A stretch of 64,000 bases of DNA from Nitrososphaerota archaeon (GTDB lineage Archaea > Thermoproteota > Nitrososphaeria > Nitrososphaerales > Nitrosopumilaceae): positions 1 through 64,000 of the forward strand of contig JAGWGB010000007.1 in the NCBI GenBank assembly GCA_028867595.1. The letters are read 5' to 3'. Positions 53,441 to 61,187 of this stretch are shown here, in pieces. The notes under the pieces were generated by a model, which saw nothing but the letters and a program-made list of their open reading frames with translations, ran no database searches and had not been told where the DNA came from. A program made the translations under genes and the position numbers. Each line of letters starts with the position of its first letter. Position 1 is the stretch's first letter.

Positions 53441-53920
53441 TTATAGTTTTATGCCACAATTGGTGCAGAAATTGGCATTTTTTTTAATTGGAGTTGTACA
53501 TTGAGGACAATTAACCTCATTTTGTTTTTTCTGCGAATTGCTGTGGTTTGGTGTAGGTAAGACTCCTGCTACAATAAATGAGGCAATTGAATGACTTGTG
53601 GGTGGAACTGACAAATCCATTGATGTGTTGATGTCATTGTCATTTTTGACAATTCCTGAACTTTTGTCTATTGATTTTTTTATCTCAAAGATCGATTTTA
53701 TTGCCAAAAATTCTAAAGCAGAAAATCTCATTACTCCTTCTTGAATCTTATCAAAAAAATTTCCCGGAAATTTTCCTTGCTTGTATACAGAGTTCGCATC
53801 TAGAAAAGAATCTCGAATTTGGTCATATCCGTTGAAAATGTATTGTAATTTATCAAATGTCAAACTCAGAGTATCTACATCGCCACCAAATGCCATTTGA
53901 TAGGTAAAAGTTGTGCTCAA
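53441..53920 (-). CDS. Hypothetical protein with C-terminal zinc ribbon
   Basis: A 159-aa protein with TTG start. Residues 1-85 are helical and unrecognised (MSTTFTYQMAFGGDVDTLSL...). A Ser/Asn-rich linker follows, then the zinc ribbon CPQCTTPIKKNANFCTNCG of the common zinc_ribbon_2 type, often on membrane or signalling adaptors. No membrane segment is clear, though ASFIVAGVLPTP is mildly hydrophobic. Function unknown. Confidence 0.65.
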   Translation of the reverse strand: MSTTFTYQMAFGGDVDTLSLTFDKLQYIFNGYDQIRDSFLDANSVYKQGKFPGNFFDKIQEGVMRFSALEFLAIKSIFEIKKSIDKSSGIVKNDNDINTSMDLSVPPTSHSIASFIVAGVLPTPNHSNSQKKQNEVNCPQCTTPIKKNANFCTNCGIKL

Positions 53921-54075
53921 TAATTATTTTTCGAATTAGTATAGTTGCTTGTTTGTATTCGTAATATGTCATTCAAATTTTGATATGTTTTCACATGCAG
54001 TGATTTTGGAAGGGATTGTCATCTGTTTATGCGATCAAATTTCAGTTCTGCATGTCCACCTGTGTTATGCTTAAA

Positions 54076-54091
54076 TTTAGACTAAGCTAAA
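54076..54091. promoter_or_regulatory. DtxR/IdeR-like palindrome upstream of NRAMP (site 1)
   Basis: TTTAG-ACTAAG-CTAAA is a perfect 5+6+5 inverted repeat, with the same core as the boxes at 38955 and 39028 (TTAG-N6-CTAA). It lies upstream of the TATA-like tttatatg (about 54112-54119). Confidence 0.55.
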
Positions 54092-54094
54092 TAA

Positions 54095-54110
54095 TGTAGC
54101 CTAAGCTAAA
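54095..54110. promoter_or_regulatory. DtxR/IdeR-like palindrome upstream of NRAMP (site 2)
   Basis: TGTAG-CCTAAG-CTAAA repeats site 1 after 19 bases (near two helical turns), with two mismatches in the left end. It abuts the TATA box, so a dimer pair bound on one face of the DNA could block promoter access. Confidence 0.5.
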
Positions 54111-54147
54111 TTTTATATGTAGTTTAAAGGTCATTGAATCTCAAACA

Positions 54148-55425
54148 ATGACTGAGAGTACTGCCAAGTCAAACAATCTGTCCAAGATCAAAAATGCTTA
54201 CCAGCGTAGCAGAATTGCACAACTGTTCTCATACATGGGACCTGCCGTAATTGTCAGCATTGCTTACATGGATCCTGGAAATTATGGTACTGATATCCAA
54301 GGTGGCGCGTCATTCAATTACAATCTGCTCTGGGTAGTCTGGCTTGCTAGTGCAATGGCAATGCTACTTCAATATTTATCTGGAAAACTGGGAATAGCTA
54401 CGGGTAAATCTCTTCCAGAAATACTGCGTGAGAAATTCCAGAAAAAAATATACGTAATTCCTTATTGGCTTGCAGCTGAAACTGCTTCTGCAGCTACTGA
54501 TCTGGCGGAATACCTTGGAACAGTCATTGCGTTGAATTTGTTGTTTGGTATCCCATTGATTTACGCATCAATATTTGGGGCATTGGATGTTATTTTGATA
54601 CTTACGCTTACAACACGAAGATTGCGAGTTGTGGAGCAGATGTTTATGTTGTTTGTGTCAATCATCGGAATCGGGTATCTGTATGAACTCTTTCTGGTAA
54701 AACCCGATCTGCCTTCAATTGCATATCATTCAGTCATGCCTGTACTGAATAACTCTGGTGCACTCATGATTGCAGTCGGTATTATAGGTGCCACAGTCAT
54801 GCCACATGCACTCTTTGTACATACTTCTCTTGCAGCTAGAAGGGTTCATGACAAACCGCTTTCTGAAAAAAGAAAGGCACGCAAATTTCATCTATATGAA
54901 TGCATTTTGCTTTTGACAATTGCAGGATTGGTGAATGCTAGCATAATGATAACAGCAGCAGCCGCATTTCATCCACACCATTCTGGCATATCCTCCATAT
55001 CTGATGCATACAAGACATTAGTTCCACTGTTTGGTATAGGTGCAGGAGTTGTCTTTCTTACAACTTTGTTGTCTTCTGGCATCTCTTCTTCGGTGGTTGG
55101 AACTATTTCCGGTCAGGCAATATATGAAGGTCTGTTGGGAAAAAAAACAAATGTATGGGTTAGACGTTTCATAACTAGATTTGTAAATGTCATCCCAACA
55201 ACAATTGCAATACTGATAGGGATTAATCCGTTGGACATATTGGTTTACAGCCAAGTCATACTTAGTTTGATGATACCGTTACCAATGATTCCCTTGATAC
55301 TTTTATCAAGAAATAAAACTATGATGGGGGAGTTTGTTAATCAAAAGAGCACCACTATTCTTTCATTCTTGTTTGTTGGCATCATACTTGGCTTCAACTT
55401 TTATCTAATAATTGCCAATTTGTAA
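54148..55425 (+). CDS. NRAMP-family divalent metal transporter
   Basis: A 425-aa membrane protein with about 11 helices, importing Mn2+ or Fe2+ with protons. Helix 1 has the metal-binding SIAYMDPGNYGTDIQGG (DPGN), and helix 6 GATVMPHALFVHTSLAARR (MPH, followed by Ala where Asn is more common). The rest of the core matches NRAMP spacing. Start ATG 54148, behind two IdeR-like boxes and a TATA element. The shared box links it to the ZIP transporter at 39 kb. Confidence 0.92.
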   Translation: MTESTAKSNNLSKIKNAYQRSRIAQLFSYMGPAVIVSIAYMDPGNYGTDIQGGASFNYNLLWVVWLASAMAMLLQYLSGKLGIATGKSLPEILREKFQKKIYVIPYWLAAETASAATDLAEYLGTVIALNLLFGIPLIYASIFGALDVILILTLTTRRLRVVEQMFMLFVSIIGIGYLYELFLVKPDLPSIAYHSVMPVLNNSGALMIAVGIIGATVMPHALFVHTSLAARRVHDKPLSEKRKARKFHLYECILLLTIAGLVNASIMITAAAAFHPHHSGISSISDAYKTLVPLFGIGAGVVFLTTLLSSGISSSVVGTISGQAIYEGLLGKKTNVWVRRFITRFVNVIPTTIAILIGINPLDILVYSQVILSLMIPLPMIPLILLSRNKTMMGEFVNQKSTTILSFLFVGIILGFNFYLIIANL

Positions 55426-55450
55426 TATTTTTAATCCTGATTTTGAAACT

Positions 55451-56665
55451 TTAGGTGACTATCTTGAATAGTATATTTCGTTGCTTTAGGATTGTTATAA
55501 GACGTTCAGCATGTTTTGGATTCTCTGTCTCCAGGCTAAGAGTTACACCTGCAGTTCCTGCTGGTATGTTTGAACTCAGCCTATCATGAGCGACCTCAAC
55601 TATGTTGACACTAAGCGAAGATATCACATCAACCACTTCTTTCAATGCTCCTGGTTTGTCTGTAAGTACGATGAATATCTTGACCATTCGTCCCATCTCG
55701 GTCAGACCTTTGGCTACTATTTGACCTAGTAAATACATGTCCACGTTGCCTCCTGAGAGTATAGGTACCACTCTCTTACCTTTAGTAGGTTTTTTATCAA
55801 GCAGGTATGCAAGACTCACTGCTCCTGCTGGCTCTACAACCATCTTTGCCCTTTCCATTAGGAGGAACATTGCTTTGACAATCTGGGAATCATCTACAAG
55901 CACAATGTCGTCTATTAGCTCATCAATTATCTTGAATGTCAATTCTCCTGGTTTCTTTACTGATATGCCATCTGCAATTGTCCGCTGCCCCTTCACGGTT
56001 TCAAGTTTTCCTGAATCGAATGATTTTTTCATTGCTGGAAAAGCGGCTGATTGAACTCCTATGATTTTGACATGTGGTTTTTTTGTTTTTACTGCATTTA
56101 GAATTCCTGCTGCAAGACCACCTCCGCCTATTGGAACATAGATTTCATCGACACTCGGAAGATCTTGCATTATTTCCAATCCAATTACTCCTTGAGCTGC
56201 AATTACATTCTCATCGTCAAACGCATGTATTATCTTGGCACCAGTGCTTTTGGATAGTTCTTGCGCTTTTGCCCATGATTCATCGTATATTGTGCCATGT
56301 AGTACAACTTTTGCACCATAAGCTCTTGTTGCAGCTACTTTGGCAGGAGACGCAGTAATTGGCATAACAATAGTACATGGAATTTTTTCCAACGCTGATG
56401 CAAATGCTACGCCTTGCGCATGATTTCCAGCGGATGCTGCAATTACTCCTTTTCTTTTTTCTTCTGCAGACAAGGTAGCAATCTTTGCGTATGCTCCCCT
56501 TACCTTGAAAGAGCCAGTTTTTTGCAAACATTCTGATTTCAGATAAATTTGAGAGTCAAGCATCTGGCTAAAAGTCCGAGATAGTTCGAGGGGAGTTCGG
56601 CGAATGACATTGCCTTGAATCTTTTGCGATTTTACAATCTTATCATAAATCTGGTTCAATACCAT
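55451..56665 (-). CDS. ilvA: Threonine ammonia-lyase (biosynthetic) with ACT domain
   Basis: A 404-aa PLP enzyme converting threonine to 2-oxobutyrate for isoleucine. The PLP lysine is in KTGSFKVRGAYAKI; SAGNHAQGVAFAS and GGGGLAAGIL bind substrate and phosphate. A C-terminal ACT domain (VLTDKPGALKEVVDVISSL) gives feedback control. A catabolic tdcB-like role is possible but the pathway context favours biosynthesis. TACCGTATA lies between its TATA box and start. Confidence 0.92.
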   Translation of the reverse strand: MVLNQIYDKIVKSQKIQGNVIRRTPLELSRTFSQMLDSQIYLKSECLQKTGSFKVRGAYAKIATLSAEEKRKGVIAASAGNHAQGVAFASALEKIPCTIVMPITASPAKVAATRAYGAKVVLHGTIYDESWAKAQELSKSTGAKIIHAFDDENVIAAQGVIGLEIMQDLPSVDEIYVPIGGGGLAAGILNAVKTKKPHVKIIGVQSAAFPAMKKSFDSGKLETVKGQRTIADGISVKKPGELTFKIIDELIDDIVLVDDSQIVKAMFLLMERAKMVVEPAGAVSLAYLLDKKPTKGKRVVPILSGGNVDMYLLGQIVAKGLTEMGRMVKIFIVLTDKPGALKEVVDVISSLSVNIVEVAHDRLSSNIPAGTAGVTLSLETENPKHAERLITILKQRNILFKIVT

Positions 56666-56677
56666 CTTAACTTTAGT

Positions 56678-56686
56678 TACCGTATA
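56678..56686. promoter_or_regulatory. TACCGTATA element at the ilvA start
   Basis: TACCGTATA lies 13-21 bases upstream of the ilvA ATG and downstream of the minus-strand tatttaag box (about 56692-56700). It is the half-site of the trp palindrome at 27031. The flanking TTTGGTTT gives only a weak second half. Confidence 0.35.
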
Positions 56687-56714
56687 TTTGGTTTCTTAAA
56701 TAGTGAGGGGACAA

Positions 56715-56739
56715 AAAACGTTGAGCATTTTTACGTTTT
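56715..56739. repeat. Perfect inverted repeat upstream of ilvA
   Basis: AAAACGT (56715-56721) and ACGTTTT (56733-56739) flank an 11-base spacer, 50-74 bases before the ilvA start and beyond its TATA box. The other side, up to 56930, has no gene I can support. It could be an activator site. Confidence 0.35.
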
Positions 56740-56930
56740 AGATGCAATTAGTATAAAAATTATGTTCTGATTTCTCTTTTGATAGGATTTTCAGGCATCG
56801 GGAAAACAATTGACATGCTAGATCTCTAGCCTAAACCAACCTGACATTCTCAGTTTTTCACGTATGATCATAATGTACTGATTGTGTCATTTCTAACAGG
56901 GCATCAATAAACGATGGTTATGCAAATATC

Positions 56931-57767
56931 TCAGAATTTCAATGCTGCTACAATCTCGTTCATACGATTCAATAATCTGTCTTTTACTTCAGTTGAAATT
57001 CTTGTCACATTGATATTTCCTTCTCTTATGTCGCCCTTTAGGTATTCTAAATTAAATATGCACAAACATCCTTCTTCTGCTCCAATCATCCTCATTTCAT
57101 CAATCATTATGGAAGTCGTATGATATATCTCAATTAACAAATTATCTAATTCCTTAAAAAGTGCGACTTGTTTTTCAGTAAGTTCGTTTACTTTGATTTG
57201 ATTTGATTGTAACATTTCTGTTAATTCGGCCGTCAAGTCATTTTGTTCAAACAAGATCTCGAAAAGCTTTTGCTGATCCATGTTTTCATATCCTTTCTGT
57301 TTCAATTTTTCCTCAATTACCTTGTCGTTTTTTGGTACCATGTTTTCTTGATGGTGTTTTATTTTATCACTTATTTCGGACAGTTCCTTTTGTATGTCAA
57401 TTACCCTGTGGTCAGGCTTGTAAAATAATAATGCGTGATATTGAAGCGACATGTGGCAAGACAATACATAATTCCCTTCGCTTACTTCAAATTTGATAAA
57501 ACTGCGTCTCAAATCTTGGTCCGTTGTAGAAGACACCCCACTTGTAATCCAATCAGCAAGCCTTTTCAGAATAGTATCATAAAATTGTCTAAGCATTGTT
57601 GGGTCAAAAGATTCTTGGTCAGAAACAGTACCGTCTCCAAGCATCACTTTTACCGGTACTCTTTTAGTAATGTTCTGTACGTGTACAAGGAACAGTTGGC
57701 GTATTTCCTCTCCTTTTTCTGAAAGTGATTTTACGAAGGGATCTGTTGAATTTGATGGAATCTGCAC
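56931..57767 (-). CDS. Hypothetical helical/coiled-coil protein
   Basis: A 278-aa soluble protein. The N-terminal half is mixed alpha/beta (LFLVHVQNITKRVPVKVMLGD, YVLSCHMSLQYHALLFY); the second half is long charged helices with heptad-like spacing (IQKELSEISDKIKHHQENM, LTAELTEMLQSNQIKVNELT). No cysteine cluster, signal or membrane helix. I do not recognise a family. The track ORF at 56914(+) is its shadow. Confidence 0.65.
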   Translation of the reverse strand: MQIPSNSTDPFVKSLSEKGEEIRQLFLVHVQNITKRVPVKVMLGDGTVSDQESFDPTMLRQFYDTILKRLADWITSGVSSTTDQDLRRSFIKFEVSEGNYVLSCHMSLQYHALLFYKPDHRVIDIQKELSEISDKIKHHQENMVPKNDKVIEEKLKQKGYENMDQQKLFEILFEQNDLTAELTEMLQSNQIKVNELTEKQVALFKELDNLLIEIYHTTSIMIDEMRMIGAEEGCLCIFNLEYLKGDIREGNINVTRISTEVKDRLLNRMNEIVAALKF

Positions 57768-57846
57768 GTTTTTTTCTAATTGTTCTTAAATAAAATTGAT
57801 AGGTAGTTTAAATATCAATATAGAGCATTTTTACTTGTATCACAAG

Positions 57847-57978
57847 ATGGCTAAATCTTCCCTTAAGAAAATAATATGTTGGAATTGTAACGTGGAAATC
57901 GTACAATATTTTGATATAAAATACAAAGGTGAGAGAGGACAATGTCCTGTATGTGGAGTCAATTTTCCTTTAGAGTGA
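57847..57978 (+). CDS. Small zinc-ribbon protein (43 aa) before the cyclase
   Basis: ATG 57847 is preferred over the track start 57796: it gives a basic N-terminus MAKSSLKKII and a tight ribbon ICWNCNVEIVQYF...CPVCGVNFPLE. CWNC and CPVC are separated by 20 residues. It ends 6 bases before the cyclase-like gene, so the two are likely one transcript, and may act together. Function unknown. Confidence 0.65.
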   Translation: MAKSSLKKIICWNCNVEIVQYFDIKYKGERGQCPVCGVNFPLE

Positions 57979-57984
57979 CTGACT

Positions 57985-58779
57985 ATGAGTAAAGAACCCG
58001 AAATTAAACCCGAAGAGAAAACATCCGCCAGTAACATAGTAGACATGATGTTAAGCGGAGGCCGAACTGGATCTTTAGACGCTGAATCTCTTATCAAAGA
58101 GACACAAAAAAGAGTCTGGGGGTCTCTGAAAAAAGGATACGAATATGGTTATTTGGTGGATGAATCTGACCAGTTTTTGCGTGAACATGTTTCACAAAGA
58201 ATGCATATGATAGTGGTATTTGTCGATCTTGTTGGTTCCACAGAAATGTCATTGATACTTCCAGCTGAAAAGCTAGGAATCATCATCAGCTCATTTTCAC
58301 AGGAGATGAGATATGTAATAAAAAATTATGGCGGATATGTGCTCAAATATGTTGGAGATGCTGTAATAGGATACTTTGTAACAGAGGAAAACCCTCTTGT
58401 TGTTTCTGATAATGCAGTTAATTGTGCTAAAACAATGATCGATGTAATAGAACGAGGGATCAATCCAATACTGAGTGAATACGATTATCCTGAATTGCGG
58501 GTTAAAATAGGAATGGATTTTGGCGAAAATGCAATTGTCCGATATGGATCCGATAAAACTAGATCGCATGTAGACATATTGGGCCCGGCCGTTAGCATTG
58601 CAGCAAAGATCACGGCACTAGCTAGACCTAACCAAATCTTGATTGGTGAAGATGTCTACGAAAAACTTCATCCCTCTTTAAAAGATCTATTCAAAAAAGT
58701 AGAATGGCATGGAAATCAATGGAACTATCATGATAAAGAAACTGGAAAGATCTATGGTGTCTATGCGTTACATGTTTAG
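57985..58779 (+). CDS. Class III nucleotidyl-cyclase-like protein
   Basis: A 264-aa protein; residues 1-70 are a charged helical lead, 75-264 a class III cyclase domain. Metal Asp81 is in VVFVDLVGST and Asp125 in KYVGDAVIGYF; Lys121 and Asp197 (HVDILG) would select ATP. The transition-state Asn and Arg of the usual VNxAxR helix are Ser204 and Lys208 (AVSIAAKI). So fold and metal site are kept while two catalytic residues are changed; it may be slow, act on another nucleotide, or bind without cyclising. Follows a zinc-ribbon gene. Confidence 0.85.
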   Translation: MSKEPEIKPEEKTSASNIVDMMLSGGRTGSLDAESLIKETQKRVWGSLKKGYEYGYLVDESDQFLREHVSQRMHMIVVFVDLVGSTEMSLILPAEKLGIIISSFSQEMRYVIKNYGGYVLKYVGDAVIGYFVTEENPLVVSDNAVNCAKTMIDVIERGINPILSEYDYPELRVKIGMDFGENAIVRYGSDKTRSHVDILGPAVSIAAKITALARPNQILIGEDVYEKLHPSLKDLFKKVEWHGNQWNYHDKETGKIYGVYALHV

Positions 58780-58925
58780 GTAGTGAATCTATCAGGACAT
58801 TCAACATGTTCATAATGATGATCGGTAAATTTTTGATCAACAATGTACATTACAATTTTGTACAAATCAGTTGAACTTATGTTTTTTTTACATTTTATAC
58901 AGTTTAATGATATTGTTTTCGTCAT
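58776..58925 (-). CDS. 49-aa cysteine/histidine protein, missed by ORF track
   Basis: Minus strand ATG 58925 to TAA 58776 encodes MTKTISLNCIKCKKNISS..., with CIKC, then HHYEHVEC: four potential zinc ligands (C, C, H, C). A CCTTATAGAA box lies about 29 nt upstream. The stop overlaps the convergent cyclase gene by 4 bases, a style of packing also seen at other real gene ends here. Unknown function. Confidence 0.5.
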   Translation of the reverse strand: MTKTISLNCIKCKKNISSTDLYKIVMYIVDQKFTDHHYEHVECPDRFTT

Positions 58926-59123
58926 TTCTTTAATCTCGATCTGACTATTCTATAAGGATCTGCGATCAACGTATTTTGATAAAAAATGACTAACACTTGA
59001 CATGATTAGTTATCTAGCGAATAAATCCGTGCGTAAACATGAAATAAGGGCCAAAATGACTTATTCCAAATGTGGGATTATTTTTATACTAAACGAGCCT
59101 CCTACCTTGGTTACCCATTTGAG

Positions 59124-59435
59124 ATGACTACACCATTTGCTTTTCCAAGACTTCCACCAAGAGCAACTCCACCGCTTGGTATCTCAAACGTTGGTAAAAT
59201 CAAGGATGCGATAATGCGTGACAAAGATCTTATGATGAATCGACTAAACAATCATCATGATGTGTTTCAACAATATGCAATGGGATTGTTCAATCTTACA
59301 CCAAATCAATTTAAGCCTGGTCACCCTATGCATAAACAAACTCATCAAATAGATGTGTTACAAGAAGAAAATGAACGACTAAAGAAAGAAAATGCTGTTC
59401 TAAAGAATGATAAGAACAAAGAAAAGAAAATCTAG
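59124..59435 (+). CDS. Hypothetical protein with C-terminal coiled coil
   Basis: ATG 59124 is chosen because a TATA-like tttatac lies about 34 nt upstream, inside the longer track frame (59070). The 103-aa protein starts with a Pro-rich stretch (TPFAFPRLPPRATPPLG), continues with helices (KIKDAIMRDKDLMMNRL) and ends in a Glu/Lys coiled coil (QEENERLKKENAVLKND). No cysteine or membrane helix. Possibly an adaptor protein; family unknown to me. Confidence 0.6.
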   Translation: MTTPFAFPRLPPRATPPLGISNVGKIKDAIMRDKDLMMNRLNNHHDVFQQYAMGLFNLTPNQFKPGHPMHKQTHQIDVLQEENERLKKENAVLKNDKNKEKKI

Positions 59436-59472
59436 GTCGAACTTTATAAGGGCATGAAATATTATTAATTCT

Positions 59473-59865
59473 GTGAATAGAACACCTAATCAAAACTGGC
59501 TTAAAAAAATCTCAACATACAAGAAAAAATGTCAAAGTGTTCTAAATCTGTCCTCTTCCATTAGGTATGTTGGACTTGTAAATCAGTATGGGCGAACTTT
59601 AACTGGAATCATAAAACCCGGAACTACTATTCTCTTAAAATCAGAATCTGCAAGAAACGAATTCTTTCTGGTATCTACATTATTTAATATGCGTAATAAA
59701 ATCGATGTGGCAATAGGAACAATGGACTATGCAATATTCAAACATGATAAAGTAACTCTATTAGTTTTTCAAAGCAAAGAGGGGATTTATTATGTATCCT
59801 TGAATCCAAATGTGACTCTAGATGCAACTGTAAAAATTATTTCGAAGATTAAAAAAATAGTTTAA
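59473..59865 (+). CDS. Roadblock-like small protein (DUF6659-like), copy A
   Basis: A 130-aa protein with GTG start 26 nt behind ataagggc. It resembles the Nitrososphaerota small proteins of Roadblock/LC7-like shape: IRYVGLVNQYGRTLTGIIKPG, then helices (ARNEFFLVSTLFNMR) and strands (KVTLLVFQSKEGIYYVSL). Copy B at 61188 shares the frame YxKK...I/IRFAGKI...LLDKQ... and the KVKLLTIF strand. Such proteins may bind other regulatory proteins, as Roadblock domains bind GTPases. Function unproven. Confidence 0.6.
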   Translation: MNRTPNQNWLKKISTYKKKCQSVLNLSSSIRYVGLVNQYGRTLTGIIKPGTTILLKSESARNEFFLVSTLFNMRNKIDVAIGTMDYAIFKHDKVTLLVFQSKEGIYYVSLNPNVTLDATVKIISKIKKIV

Positions 59866-60272
59866 ACAGGTGCAAACCCGTGGAAGCCTCGTGCCTGTTG
59901 AGGACCTCCTTCATATGATGGCTCAAATAAGGAAATCATGTATTTGTCAGGGTCTAGAACTATGCAGTTCTTTCCAACCTTATGTGAGGTAATATCGCGA
60001 TATATTGTAACATTTCTTGATTTGAGTTCTTGTACAGCTGAGCCAATATCTCCTACAACCAGGCCTACTACAATACCGTTTTCAATTGACGTTCCGGTGT
60101 TGATTGGTTTTGATGCGGGATGTAATATCAAAGTAGCACCATCTCTTCCAAGTTCTGCCCAGTCCCCTCTTTTATTTTTGATAGGAAGGCCTACGACTTC
60201 ATTATAAAATTGAACAGACTTTTCTAAATTGGAAACCGCTATTATGACACTACCGAGGTGTTTTATGTTCAT
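59862..60272 (-). CDS. VOC-superfamily (glyoxalase-like) protein
   Basis: About 136 aa from ATG 60272 (MNIKHLGSVI), the track opening at 60290. One VOC domain: HLGSVIIAVSNLEKSVQFYNEVVGLP and VGKNCIVLDPDKYMISLFEPS with the typical metal ligands His and Glu at the strand ends. Ring-cleaving dioxygenase, glyoxalase I and antibiotic-resistance types share this fold; the substrate is unknown. Overlaps the convergent 59473 gene by 4 bases. Confidence 0.75.
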   Translation of the reverse strand: MNIKHLGSVIIAVSNLEKSVQFYNEVVGLPIKNKRGDWAELGRDGATLILHPASKPINTGTSIENGIVVGLVVGDIGSAVQELKSRNVTIYRDITSHKVGKNCIVLDPDKYMISLFEPSYEGGPQQARGFHGFAPV

Positions 60273-60308
60273 ATGGCATCTACATCCCACAATGTTAAAA
60301 CCATTGTG

Positions 60309-60527
60309 TTAAACCACCTGAACCATAGTCTCGGTTCTCTCTACTCCTTTAATATTCTGAATCTCAGTTGTAACTGCCTTGATCTCAGATAGTTCCTTCA
60401 CATCAATTAGTGCCACCGCATCAAATTGGCCACTTACAGCAAAAGAGTCATAGACAGATTTTACCATGCGTAATCTGGCTGCAATAAGCTTCTTAGGAGA
60501 TTTAACTAGAACTACGGCTTTGACCAA
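60309..60527 (-). CDS. Stand-alone Lrp/AsnC ligand-binding (RAM) domain, A
   Basis: A 72-aa protein made only of a RAM/ACT-like domain: AVVLVKSPKKLIAARLRMVKSVYDSFAVSGQFDAVALIDVK (quoted in part) with the beta-alpha-beta-beta-alpha-beta pattern. No DNA-binding part. Such single domains can bind an amino acid and pair with full Lrp regulators or each other. Its start overlaps domain B by 16 bases, so the pair is probably translated together. Confidence 0.8.
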   Translation of the reverse strand: MVKAVVLVKSPKKLIAARLRMVKSVYDSFAVSGQFDAVALIDVKELSEIKAVTTEIQNIKGVERTETMVQVV

Positions 60528-60760
60528 CCCAAATCCACCTCCACCTCTATCAATGTCTCTGTAGAGACTATCTCTTTTATTTTCTTAAAATCTATGACTG
60601 TGTTATTTATCTCATCTATTGTGCCTTGCAGAACTACTATGATATCTGCCCTGCCTGTTACCACCATGATTTCCTTGATAGTTTTGCGCACCTTGCGCAG
60701 TATTGTAACAACGTTATCCACCTTCCCAGGTTTAACTGTGATTAAACAAAGGGCTCTCAT
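60512..60760 (-). CDS. Stand-alone Lrp/AsnC ligand-binding (RAM) domain, B
   Basis: An 82-aa RAM/ACT-like domain: ALCLITVKPGKVDNVVTILRK, IMVVTGRADIIVVLQGTIDEI and ETLIEVEVDLGW. Start ATG. It precedes domain A, overlapping by 16 bases. Together they could form a hetero-oligomer sensing an amino acid without its own DNA contact. Confidence 0.8.
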   Translation of the reverse strand: MRALCLITVKPGKVDNVVTILRKVRKTIKEIMVVTGRADIIVVLQGTIDEINNTVIDFKKIKEIVSTETLIEVEVDLGWSKP

Positions 60761-60827
60761 ACAATCTTGATCTCAGTATGACGGATAAGTGTTTATGATC
60801 TAAAATATAACATGATAAAAAATTACT

Positions 60828-61061
60828 TTAATCGTCGCTTGCTTCTTGAGATCTTGCTTCTTCAAGATATGCTTTTCTAGCTTCCAATTCGGCTTCTTTA
60901 TCGACATTAGTATCATCTTCTACAACAATTATTCCTGAATCCTCTTCGATAACATCTTCTTTAAGTTTAGTTTTTTCTTTCGATTTTACTTTAGAAGTTT
61001 CTTTCTTTTTGATCTCCTTTTTTCCAGGTTTCTTTGTCTCTTTTTTCTTCTCCTTGGCCAT
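60828..61061 (-). CDS. Lys/Glu-rich low-complexity protein
   Basis: A 77-aa protein with a strongly basic half (MAKEKKKETKKPGKKEIKKK) and an acidic half (DVIEEDSGIIVVEDDTNVDKEAELEARKAYLEE, quoted in part). Probably disordered with a short helix at the end. Similar tails occur on archaeal chromatin or ribosome-associated proteins, but nothing specific can be claimed. Confidence 0.55.
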   Translation of the reverse strand: MAKEKKKETKKPGKKEIKKKETSKVKSKEKTKLKEDVIEEDSGIIVVEDDTNVDKEAELEARKAYLEEARSQEASDD

Positions 61062-61187
61062 AACGACGATTAACCATCAATGTGTATCATGCTTTTAAAC
61101 TTGTCTTATTGAGTATTAAAAGGAAAAAAATTGCTTTTATTAAGATCAGCGTATCCTTTCAGCCGTATTGTGCGGTTTAAGTAGTTT

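Noticed and set aside
56914-57123. 69-aa plus-strand ORF
   Set aside because: Antisense to the 3' end of the better supported 56931-57767 gene.
59043-59065. AATAAG/CTTATT inverted repeat before the 59124 gene
   Set aside because: Six A/T-rich base pairs are expected by chance in this composition.
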